Below, in pieces: positions 11,886 to 22,110 of a stretch of 64,000 nt of DNA. Source of the DNA: Cervus elaphus (taxonomy: Eukaryota > Chordata > Mammalia > Artiodactyla > Cervidae); assembly GCF_910594005.1 (NCBI RefSeq), contig NC_057819.1, positions 122,299,669-122,363,668 of the forward strand, in the 5' to 3' direction. Within the stretch, counting starts at the first letter, position 1. Each line of letters begins with the position of its first letter. A model generated the notes under the pieces. That model did no database searches. It saw only the letters and a list, made by a program, of their open reading frames with translations, and was not told where the DNA came from. The position numbers and the translations under genes were made by a program.

Positions 11886-13563
11886 ATGCTGACCTCAGCA
11901 TCCACTCTCCTCGCTCCCAGGATGCTCTGGGTCCTCTTGTTCTTGGCCACCTTCAGGAGTGCTCAGAGTGGAAGTAAGTTGCATGGTCCCAACTCTGCAG
12001 GGGGTTGGGGGAGGCAGCAGGGGCAAGCCGGGTGTGGGAGGAGAGACCTAGATCAGGCCAGGAGGGGCCCAGGCTCCAGGTAGTGCCAGTGACCCCAGGA
12101 AGGGCGGTCAGTGGATGTCCTGAGGTCCAGCCATGACCCACAGGTGTGACTGTCCCCCCCACAGACTGGGACCACCCCAACTGCACCAGGGGCGTGGTTT
12201 CTGTGTTGCGGGGCAAGCCAGCCATGATGACCTGCGGCATCTCCAATGCCTTCTCCCACATCAACATCTTCCTGCAAGCAAACCCCACGGCTCCCTGGAA
12301 GCTCATCTTCAGAGTAAAGGCCCCAGGAAACTTCAGTCAGGATGGATGGCAGCTCTGGATTCAAGAGGGCGAGGCGCACCTAGTAATTGAAAAAGCCCAG
12401 GACACCCATGCAGGGCAGTACAAGTGGAATCTGACGGGGCGCCAGAGAAATGTCGAAATCACCACCCTGAACGTCTCAGGTGAGCAGAGCGATTGAGGCA
12501 GTGGTTGACCCCAAGAGCTTCTCTGTTTGGCTGTGGGGAGGGGGAAGTAACTAGGGAGGAGTGATTCCTGCCCACCTGAGGTGCCCAGAACCACGGAGAT
12601 GAGGCCTGAAGAGGACTCCCACCCTGCCCCACCCACCCCACGTCTGTGCCCGCTCTGAGCCTCTCCTCAGGGCAGCCCCGGCGCTGGGCCTGGTCACTCT
12701 CCCCGGCTGCTCAGGGAGCCGGTGCCTTCCCTCCCTGCACACCTCCTCTCCCCCCACCCCACCCCTTCCTTTGCTGCAAAGCTTCCCCAGTCACCATCCC
12801 TCCACCCACCCCCTTCGCCTGTTCTAATGCAGTCATAGTCAACCTGAGCCCTGGGGACAGGAAGTAGGGGTGCAGCTTTGCCCCGGACCAGGAAGAGTGG
12901 GAGGAGCACCCCCAACCCAGCCGGGCCCTGGACGGGGAACCCAGTGAGGCCTTCATGAACTCCTGTATCCAGGGCTCATCTGATACCTGGGGCAGAGGGG
13001 CTGCATCAGGGCAGACCCTGGGCAGGCCCCGCCAACCTGCCCTGTGTCTCTTTGGCAGAGCCGCAAGACCTGCTCCTCACACCTTCCGCAGGTGGGTGTT
13101 TCTATCTTCATCCTGCAATACAGGAGGGGAGCCTATAGAAAGCCCTCTTGGGTCTCCCCTCCTCTGACACCCTTACCCTCTGTGCCTGGAGCCCTGCCCA
13201 TCCCATGCATCCATCCCCCTGCCACTCTGCTACCCATGTGCTTCCCAACCACAGGTGATGTCTGCCTCAAGGGTGCCCCCAAGGGGGTCAGGGGCTCCTG
13301 CACAGGTGAACTAAGGAGGGAGGTCCCACCCATTTTCCGCAGGTTCGCAGATGACCACAACCCCTTTCATTGTTTATCCTGAACACAAGAGCCAGATCCA
13401 TGTAATCCCCATCCTCGTCCTGGTCGTCCTCTTCAGCCTACTGATCTGCACACTGGCCTGGCACCGATGGGGTGGTTCCCTGAACTTCAAGCTCCAGAAG
13501 GTATTGGATGCTGTGCCTGGTCTGTGGGCTGGGGATTGTGGGGTCATCTCAGACCTGAAATAG
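11886..13563 (+). CDS. SECTM1: SECTM1-like Ig-fold membrane protein, copy A (CD7 ligand family)
   Basis: Exons are 11,820-11,973 (signal peptide), 12,165-12,479 (Ig-like domain), 13,059-13,091 (short stalk) and 13,343-13,563 (stalk, membrane segment, tail); the three introns between them are phase 1 with GT/AG ends. From the ATG at 11,886 the product is 218 residues, against 248 in human. That start aligns with human SECTM1 and is shared with copy B. An upstream in-frame ATG at 11,850 would add 12 residues. The domain keeps family landmarks: C36 and C53, SNAFSHIN (57-63), DGWQL (89-93) and DTHAGQY (109-115), with tryptophan where a typical Ig domain has its second cysteine, as in human SECTM1. 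Sequons are at N35, N85, N118 and N132. The membrane span is about 164-185. Human SECTM1 binds CD7 on T and NK cells. The C-terminus is uncertain: the frame reads through to 13,563, but a donor at 13,501 could splice it onward. Confidence 0.9.
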
Positions 13564-15207
13564 ACACTCTGCCCCATGGTCTCGTACCCACCGAGACTAG
13601 TGAGAGACTTGGGAGCATTTGAGGTCCCAGAGAGCCAGAACCCCTCCCCCAGAGGACCCCAGCCAGCAAATGCAGTCCCAGTCCCAGAACACAGATGTCC
13701 CACCCCAGACAGGCCACTGAGTTCACACTGTCCCTAGGACACCCTAGAGGATGCCATGGGGGCTTCCTGCTCCTTCCAGGAGACCTAAGATGTGTGGGTG
13801 GTGGATGTTCCTACAGGATGCACTTGTGGGCAAAGATGTCTGCGCATGGCTCTCATCAATCCCATCCTCCCTTCGTCAGGTAAGGAGGCTCTGAGCCTGG
13901 GGTGGGACCTGTGTGCACCGTGTGCACTGGACTATGCAGAGGGGACATGCGGGAAGACCAGGCTGAGGACTAGGAAGCTTGGCAACTTCCTGGCCTCTTC
14001 CTGATGTACATGCCAAGGAAGGCCACTTAGCAGGTTCTGGGATCCAAAGTGCAAAAATCTCACGTTCCATAGCACTTGACCTAATAGGACCCCCCCTCTC
14101 TTCCACCCCACGCAGGCCTGGGCTCCTCCCCAGGGCGGGAGTGCCTTGCTGCAGCAGTCACGTGGGAGAGGCCCCAGTCTGGGGTCCTCAGCTGATCATG
14201 GACACGCTCTTGTCTTTGGAACATGAGTAAGAACCAGTTTGAGGGACCTTCCAGGAAGCACTTGTAGAACGAAAGTGAGGCAATAGCCTGAGATGATGCA
14301 TGGGGCCTCCTCCACCACCCCAAAGGGTACAGCAGCCCCGGATGGCAAGCTGGACAGGTGGCTGCTGGTGGAATCTGTGTCCAACGTCCCTGGTCTTCCC
14401 CAGCCCTGGGGCTCACCTCTCTACCACCTGCCCCAAGTGCTGCCCCTTCCTGTTCCCAAACCACATCCCAAACCACATATACCAGATGTCTTTATAAGCA
14501 AAACTGTACAACCTCACTGAGTGTATTCTTTGTTGGTTTTTTTTTTGGAGGTGGGGTAGTATATCTTTTTTGCTTCCTTTCCTCTTCTTTTCTCTTCTCT
14601 CATGTTTGGATGACTTTAGTGATGCACTTGAATTCCTTTTTCTTTTGTGTGTGTACATCTATGATAATAGACTTTTGGTTTGTTGTGACCATGAGATTTT
14701 GATACAACGGTCTATATATACGTGCGTGATTGTTTTAAATTGCTGATCTCTTCCTTTCCAATGCACTTCCAATATCCTGCATGTGTACTCTGCTCCTCTC
14801 ATGATTACTGGTTTTGATAGCATGTTTGTGTGTGTGCATGGCTTCCTACTCTTACTGTATGTTTGCCATTACTGGTGAGCCCTCCCATTTCATCCTTTTC
14901 TTGTTTCTCGTTGTGGCCTTTTCTTTTCAGCGTAGAGAAGTTCCTTTAAAGATAGAGCTGCTTTGGTGGTTCATTGAATGTGTTCGTAAAAGGTACATAT
15001 AATGTGATAAAAAGAAGGTTTTTCTAGAAGTGCTACTTTCAGTGCTTTGCAAAACGTCCATATTGCTCATCCTCAAGATGAGCATCCTCAAGTCCACTAA
15101 ACCTACTAGCAAATCATCGAATGAGCCGAGAAATACATCTTTAAGTGAAGAAAATAAAAATCTGAAAGAAGCTGCTGTGAGTCTTACAAGCTAAAAAGTC
15201 CCAACGA
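13564..15207 (+). other. 3' flank and probable 3' UTR of SECTM1-A
   Basis: This region follows the stop codon. A candidate AATAAA lies at 15,153-15,158, and in unit B the same position reads AACAAA. No closer canonical poly(A) signal was seen. Identity to unit B falls to roughly 85-90% here and returns to about 98% past 15,170. T-rich tracts lie near 14,530-14,660. Confidence 0.45.
13817..13894 (+). other. Possible alternative terminal exon of SECTM1-A
   Basis: If the donor at 13,501 (agaag, then gtattgg) is used, two acceptors lie downstream: ttcctacag before 13,817 and cttcgtcag before 13,880. Both lead in phase 0 to the same TGA at 13,892-13,894, giving a tail of about 26 or 4 residues. 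In unit B the equivalent of the second acceptor opens a 27-codon tail. One extra base in A ends the frame after four codons. There is no transcript support. Confidence 0.3.
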
Positions 15208-15384
15208 GGGCTTCCCTGGTGATCCAGTGGTTGAAAATTCACCTTGCAATGCAGGGGATGCGGGTTCAATTCCTGGTGAGGGAATTAAGATCCCAAGAGC
15301 TGTGGGGCAGCTAAGCCTACATGCCACAACTAGCGAGCCCATGAAACCCGACACAGCCAAATAAATAAATATTAAAAAAAAAAA
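15208..15384 (+). repeat. CHR/ART2-type SINE, sense
   Basis: It starts gggcttccctggtgatccag, contains cttgcaatgcaggggatgcg and gcagctaagcctacatgcca, and ends in an aaataaataaat stretch and a poly(A) tail. The unit B copy is at 53,773-53,953. Confidence 0.85.
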
Positions 15385-17138
15385 AGAAGTCCAAATACAT
15401 CCAGAAGGCCAGATATCTGGGAGGCCTCACTCACCATGGAGAATCTCAGATGCACACAATGCATGCTGCCTGGTGGCTGTATCCTCGAAGGAGGGTAACG
15501 ATCCCAGAACAGCTTCGCTGGCACCCAGAGTCCAGGTCTAGAACTGAGTGTATTTGCATCTCCCAGGTTAAAGAAAGGTTCATGCCAGAAATGGTGGGTT
15601 TGTTCCACCCCCTGGGCCAGGCCCCTGAGACACAGTGGGCATGGCACGTGGGACCACCATGCTCTGGGGGCCGTGGAAATCTGTTCCATTTTGCCTAAAA
15701 CAGACTAAAGGTGTTGATGCTTTGAAAGTCATTCAAAGGTCATTTTAATATTGCTCTCACTGTGGGACGGGCTCACATTAAGTCATTCAGCCCCCGCACA
15801 CCCAAGGCAGGAAACCTAGAAAGAAATACTGTGTCTGGGTCCTTGACTAATTTTAATTTTCTACTTGTTGCTTATCGGTACATTCAAGGAGTTCTCTAAA
15901 GGAAGTTTAGCTCTGAGTCCTTGCAGTGCCCTAGAGACCCTCCCCCCAGGCCCCCTTTGCTCCTCCTCAGCCACACTGGCCCTCTTGCAGGCCCTCAGAA
16001 ACCCCAGGCTCTCTCTGGCCTTGGGGACCATGTGTGTGCTGGTGCCTCTGCTTGGAGCCCTGTTTCCAGATAGACCACCTGACCCTCTCTCACCTCCTCA
16101 GTGCTTTACTCCTATGGCCCCTTGAGGTTGGGCACCCCTCTCCCAACAGGTGCTATGTGTCCTGCCACGGGTCTGCTCGTCCATCCCTGGAGTTGTCTCC
16201 AGGCCACGGGCGTCTAGTCCGTTTCACCCTCTGCCCTTGGCACCAGCACTGGCAGGTGCGGGCGCCCAGGGAGTGCTGGTGATGAACAAAGGCAGGATGA
16301 GGTTGGAATGGGGCGGGTTTGACAGGCCCGACGCTTTTATTGCTTCCTGCCAACAATTTTGCTAGGATCCTCTGGGCCTTTGGCAAGATTCTGCCCCTGA
16401 AATAGATACCCCCTCACACAAGAAATATCTATAGGTAGGTGGACAGCCCCACCAGGGGCCGTCAGCCCAGCAAACCTAATCTGCCCCCACCTCAAACTTC
16501 ACCCAGGACCCCGAGCCATCAGCACAGGAGCATCCAGTCAGAGGAGGGGCTTTCCAGGGAGGAAATAACTTAGGGCTGTCTGCCCACGCGTGAGCCACGT
16601 ACACACGCCGACACTGGAAGCTTGGCCCTCTAGCCCAAGGACCCCAGGACAGAGAAATGTCTTCCTCTTCCTGGTTGCCCAGAGTCTGTCTCTTCTTCAA
16701 GGACCTCCGAGCCCTTGGGGTCAGGGTCCAGGCATGGGTCTCCCTCTGGCCTGGGGGCTGCTCACCAGGACCCTGGTGCACCAACACACTGGATGGTAGC
16801 CCAGCTGAGCGGTCTCCAGCCCTGGCACCCACAGGAAGAGACTCGTGAGCCACTTGGGCAGCCACGACCTGGGCACAAGCCCCGGGCCTTTCCCTAAGAC
16901 CACACCCAGCCCCCAGCTGCAGTGGTGACTGACCAGACACTCCAAGTTTCTGGACATAAATCAGGTCCCAGCAGAAATGGAACCAGAAGACCCAGGCATC
17001 TGGAACCTGACCCCCGCCCCCACCTGGGGACCCCCCCTTGTCTTTCTCCTGGTCCTGCCCCTGCCCATTCTTGCCCTCCTTTCTCCTCTCCCTGGTGTGC
17101 CACGAGGGCAGAGGGCCAGGATCACAGGACTACCAGTG
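15385..17138. other. Intergenic, no gene seen
   Basis: This is unique sequence shared with unit B (53,954-55,733) at about 98% identity. The stretch to about 17,100 corresponds to DNA lying just upstream of CD7 in unit B, but no CD7 exon is present here. Confidence 0.6.
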
Positions 17139-18039
17139 TTATCCTAACTAGACACTCTTGTGAGAAAGTCAGCACTGAGGTTCTGAGGGGGGCAGGGGCA
17201 GCTTGTGAGTTATCCTGGATAATCTGGAGGGGTCTCTGACAGGGACTCAACCTGAAGGCCATGTGGTCAGCCCTCAGCTCCTCCCCAGGCTAGCCCTAGA
17301 GTGTGGCAGGAAGGCTTGTTCCAACCTGGAGCTCATGGACACCAAGAGGGGCTCTCTAAGGAAATTAACACAAAATCACCAGTACAACCCCTGAAACAGA
17401 AGCAAATGCTTATTTGGAATGAGAAAAGAAATCACAAATTTTATAAAGCATCCAAAATATCTAGGAAGTAACAATATTTTAAAATTAACTGACACCACTG
17501 ACCTTTTTTTTTTTTTGGCTCGTAATTTCCCTGCCTCCTTTGGTGGCCTCTTCAGATGACCACAAAAGAACACAGAGAAATGTCATCCTTATGAAGGCAC
17601 AGCCTGGCCAGGACAAGATGTTCATGAGGGACCAGGATGTGCTTGGCCAGCTGGGGATGTGAAACAAGTGCCTTGGCTCCCTACAAACACAGGAATTTCA
17701 GAAAATTCTACTTTTCAAGAGTCTCACACAAAAAGAAAAATGGGTAACGGGGGGGGGGTGGTGCAGTTATAATTGTGTCTGACTGCATCGAGGAGAGCAG
17801 CCTTGGAAGTGAAATATGTGTTGACCAGCATGGACGAGTACCACGGCCTCTGCCAACAATCTCACATTTTTATACACCTCACCTGACTCTGCTAGGCACC
17901 GAAGGACACAGGTCCCTTTCGTCCACCCCTTGAGCCACACATCTCACACCTTCCTGTCATGAAGCCAGAGAGCCTGCCCAGAGCAGGGGGCTTGCAGGGA
18001 AGAAATCTGTACCTGGAGGCCGTAATGAATTGCAAATTT

Positions 18040-18412
18040 AGTGGTTTAAAACAACAGAAATTAATTTTTTCACAATTCTGGAGGCCAGAAGTTCAAAACC
18101 AAGGTAGGGTTGGTTCTTCCTGGAAGCTCTGAGGGAGAATCTGCCCCAGGCTTCTTCCAGCTCCTGGTGGTGCCAGCAATGTGTGCTTCCTGGGCTTGTG
18201 GCCCCATCTCTACACTCTCTGCCCTTGTCACCACATGGCCTTCTCCCAGTATCCAAAGTTGTCTCTCCTTATAAGGACATCGCCGTGTCGGGATTAAGGC
18301 CAGATAGGATGGTTTCGTCTTGACTACAACTGCAAAGACCCTGTCTCCAAATAAGGTTCCATTCACAGGTCCTGGGTGGACATGAATTTGGGGGAGTACC
18401 ATTCACCCTTGG
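18040..18412 (+). repeat. Old interspersed repeat (family not named)
   Basis: It contains tctggaggccagaagttcaa, a ctccttataaggacatc motif and caaataaggttccattcaca, the same order as at 9,740-10,090. The unit B copy is at about 63,290-63,655. Confidence 0.55.
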
Positions 18413-18628
18413 GCTTCCCTGATGGCTCAGCCGTAAAGAACCTGCTTGCAATGCAGGAGCTGTAGGAGACGTGGGTTCGATCCCTGGGTCAGGAAGATCC
18501 CCTGGAAGAGAGCATGGCAGCCCACCCCAGTACTCTTGCCTGGAGAATCCCATGGACAGAGGAACCTGGTGGGCTACAGTTCACGGGGTCACAAAGAGTC
18601 AGACACGACTGAAGTGACTAAACACATA
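18413..18628 (+). repeat. Bov-tA SINE, sense
   Basis: A full-length-looking element runs from gcttccctgatggctcag to gacacgactgaagtgac. The unit B copy is at 63,656-63,875. Confidence 0.88.
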
Positions 18629-21444
18629 CGTTTTCAACCTCATTTCACCATTCCTCTCCCAGATAGATAGCAAAACCTTCATTGACCTTAGAGCCACTGG
18701 CACACCCATAAATAGACCTACCAAATCAGCTAAATGTATCCTCAGCTCAATTTTCTCTTAACCAGGCCTCAGAAATGCTCTGGGCCAGACAGAGGCCACC
18801 TGACATGCAAGCAGACTGCAGAGAAATGGGGCTCTGGATCACTGCAGTTACACATCTTCACCAAGTTTTATATCATACACTATGCTCTAGGCCTTGGGAG
18901 TGTCTGAGGCCTGATTGTCAGAACCACATAGTAAAACTGCCTGGGCCCACGTGATAGGATGTTTCCAGGAGATGGTGTCCACCCTTTGTTCCAGCTCAAA
19001 CCACCTTCACACAACTTCCAGACACCTTAGTGTGGATGGTTATTCCTATACAGCAGGTATGATGAGGCCCAGATACTTGAAGGGCAGCACAGATCCCAGG
19101 TCAAACAGCCACCTCAGCCCCATATCCTGAAGCTTCCTTGAGGGTCTGCTGCAGGTCTCTCGACCATCAGAGCTGAAACCACTCTAAGCCTCTACCCCAC
19201 AGAGGAACTTTCCAGCCCTGCCTCATACCACATTGCTGTGGGGTCAGCTCTGGGCTCTACAAGGAGGGCACACCCAACTTAGGATCAGTGGGTGTTCCGC
19301 CTGAAGAACACACCGGGCTGTGCCCTATAGATGCCTGAGTGATGTAACCATGTTAAGAGCCAAAGACCCATGGACACCCCAGACTCAGTTCTGCTTAAGA
19401 GGAGATTCACCATCCTCTTTTATTCACCCTGGGCCAAGAGGAAGGCAGAGGAGGGGGACTCAGCTTCTAGGCCACAGTCCTCCAAACAAGGAGGGGATGC
19501 CGGCACCAGTGTTGCCAGAGAGCCTGGGGAGAAGCTGGCTGCTGTGGGAGCCTCGGCCCTGGGAGAGCTGCCACGTTTCCAGCCCCTCAACCCAGGGTCC
19601 CAGAACTCCAGACTGAGGCCCACGTGGTCACTGTTGTCCTGGCCTCCCTGCAACACCAGAGGCTAGAAGGACTGACCTCTCCATGACAGCCCCGATAGCC
19701 ATTAGCAATGAATGACTTGGGCCTGGAGAGGAAGAATGGTGAGTGGCCCAAAGACTGAGAAATGGGGGCCCACCTCAGCATCAGGGGCAAGGGACACAAA
19801 TAGCTGTAACTGGGAGGGAAGTTCTCTGTCAGATGGATTTTTTACCATATGAGCCACCAGGGAAGCCACAGAGTGACCCCCGAAAATGCCTTTGCATCTG
19901 ACTGAGCCTCCTCCAGTGTTTGGGGTTCCCAGCCACATCCCATGGCCACACAGACAAACTGGGTTTAACATATTCATTTCCCTGGAATGTAGCAATATTT
20001 GTTTCTCCTTCATAAAGTTTATGTGGGCAGCTAGCAGCTGAAACCAGATATCTCAAAATGTCCATCTCCCCATCATGGCTGAAAGCCACCTATTCTTGCA
20101 AATGGTTCTGGTTTCAGACCACCTGCCCTCCCAGTTCATGGTCAGCGTGCCCATCTCCCCACGTAGGAAGAGAGTGGCTGTGGGTTCATGCCCCTTGTCT
20201 CATGGGTGCCTGAGGCAGGCAAGGTCACTGCAGGCTGGGTGGGGGGTGGCAAGTGAGGGGGCAGAAGGGACTGGGTGGCTGTCACCACTGTCACTGAGAG
20301 TTGCTTGCCATCGATGGCTCCCTTCTCCCACCACTGGAAGAAAGCTCAGTCTTGTCACTTCCAGCAAGAGTCAGGCCGTTACCTCTGCCACCAGCCGAGT
20401 GTGCCCCTGGGCATGGCCCTGCCGGTGCTCCCCGCTCAGCTGCCTAGAGACATGTGGAAGTCGGAGTACCTTTGGAGTTGGGGCCACAGGTTCCCCTGCT
20501 GGAAAGTTCCCAAGGAGGGAAGGCAGCACCACACCTCTGCTCAGATTCCCTCTGACTCCAGCATCACTGCCTCCCCAGTGCACAGGTGGTGGGGGAGGTA
20601 CACCTTCTATCCTGGCATTCAGGTCTCCGCATGTCCGCCCTGCCACCACCTGCAGGAACAGATGCTGCCCTGTGACCCAGGCTGGGGTTCCCCTGGTTCC
20701 CTTGAGGCCCAGAGCAGGGCCTGAGCTCCGTGACCTGGGCCCAGCTACCCCCGCCCCTCCCTACCAGGCCACCGAGGGGACTTAGGATTCATGCTTCTGG
20801 ATTGCATGGATTAAGGAAAGTCTCTGATCCTAAAGTCCTGAATGATGCTGATCTGGATGAAACCTCCCACTCTGGCCCCACCTGACAAACAGAGAGGTGG
20901 CCCCACAGACACGGAACCCATCAGCCATAGACCTTCACTTAAATACACCAAACACGAAAGACGTAAACCTGGGATGCTTCTGGTAGACTTTCTTTTTTTT
21001 CTCTCACCGCACTGTAAAAATATCATCTTCAAAACACACATTCTAGGAAGTTAACAGAAAATGCTGAAGATTAAACGTTCTGGGAAAACCATAGCAATGC
21101 GGCCTCGGTGACTGGCGGCCTGCCCTCATGGAGAGCGGGCTCGTCACTGTCTGTCATCTGAGTGGATGGTTGAGGTGCTCGATGAATAACACATTTTTCA
21201 GTTAAAAAGAATTTCTAAGATTTATTTCAGTTTAATTTATTTGTTTTGAAGTCAGAGAGAAACCAAACTTGTACGGAGAATGAGCTGGGGGTTCAGACAT
21301 TTGACACAGACATAGGTCACACTCACTGAACTTCCGCTCCATGACGATCGTGCCCATAGGCTGTAGAGTATCCTGCACTGGAGAAACCACAGGATATACG
21401 TGGGCAGCTCTCGTCACTGCCACGGACCCCACTGCTGGACACGG
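18629..21444. other. Intergenic between the units, no gene seen
   Basis: Apart from an antisense SINE remnant at about 19,830-19,868, this is unique sequence. The longest open frame (20,075-20,785, 236 codons) is proline- and serine-rich with no recognisable domain, and I regard it as chance. Confidence 0.55.
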
Positions 21445-21860
21445 TGGGGGATGCCACAAGGGGACATCCTGAGGGGAATCATGAGGGGACCCAAAGAGGA
21501 GACACTATGAAGGGATAATCATGAGAGAATGCCACAAGGAGACACCATGAGGGAAACATCATCAGGGGATGTCATGAGAGGACACCATGAGGGCAGCCAT
21601 GAAGGGAACATCATGAGGAGACGCCATGAGGGAAACCATTGGGTACACTATGAGAGGAACAGGATCAGGGGACTCCATGAGGGGATAATAAGGAGGAGAC
21701 GCCGTGAGGAAAGAAACATCATCCAGGGAAGCCAGGAGGGAACATCCTGAGGAGATGCCATGAGGAGAATATCAAGGGGAACAGACATGTGGGGAACTTG
21801 AGGGGAACACTGAGAGGACTCTCAGAGGGGATATCAGGGGGGTGTGCCGTGAGGGGACAT
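21445..21860 (+). repeat. Degenerate minisatellite rich in catgagggga-like units
   Basis: About 415 bp consists of loosely repeated blocks such as gacaccatgagggaa, gacgccatgagggaaacc and aacatcatgaggagac, with variable spacing. The unit is not of fixed length, so the array is old or of compound origin. Confidence 0.8.
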
Positions 21861-22056
21861 TGATGGGCACACAAACTGTCCCACGGAGGCATACCCACGC
21901 CTTCTACTTTACCTAATGACTCAGCTCCCAGCTCCAGGTGGGAAGAACATGCCCACCCCTGGCCAAATGAGGATCTTGCCTGGCAGCAGGACTATAGATG
22001 TGACAAAGACCCTTCTCAGGTGACCCCTGTTCCTGCTGTGTGTTGCACTTTTGTTT

Positions 22057-22110
22057 AAAAACCCACGACTAAAAAATAAATAAATAAATAAATAAAAACC
22101 CACGACTAAA
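22057..22110 (+). repeat. AAAT run flanked by 17-bp direct repeats
   Basis: The sequence aaaaacccacgactaaa occurs at 22,057-22,073 and again at 22,094-22,110, separated by a 20-bp run of AAAT units. The pattern looks like a target-site duplication around little more than a tail. Confidence 0.85.

Larger units (their letters stand above)
1..17138 (+). repeat. Tandem segmental duplication, unit A (left arm, complete to the junction)
   Basis: This stretch aligns collinearly with 36,912 to about 55,733. Matching landmarks include the same opening SINE tail, the antisense BovB fragment, the CpG-rich segment, the GT repeat, several SINEs and all SECTM1 exons. By eye most of it is about 98% identical. 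Clear departures are a 1.1-kb L1 present only in unit B, a 103-bp for 400-bp replacement near 2,568, a 20-bp-unit repeat expanded in B, and a divergent block around the last SECTM1 exon. The true left edge of the duplication lies outside the window. Confidence 0.95.
17139..18755 (+). repeat. Unit A, right arm after the CD7-sized deletion
   Basis: This segment aligns with about 62,350-64,000 and not with the DNA that follows 55,733, so unit A jumps across about 6.6 kb of unit B here. It contains no gene that I recognise. It holds a T-rich run near 17,503, a G run at 17,750, an old interspersed repeat at about 18,040-18,412 and a Bov-tA SINE at 18,413-18,628. All of these recur in the unit B counterpart. 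Confidence 0.93.

Noticed and set aside
20075..20785. 236-codon open frame on the + strand
   Set aside because: Composition is low-complexity proline/serine/arginine, no domain or splice context was recognised, and it overlaps other chance frames in GC-rich sequence.
21445..21860. CRISPR-like array
   Set aside because: Vertebrate context, no constant repeat length and no unique spacers. It is a degenerate minisatellite.
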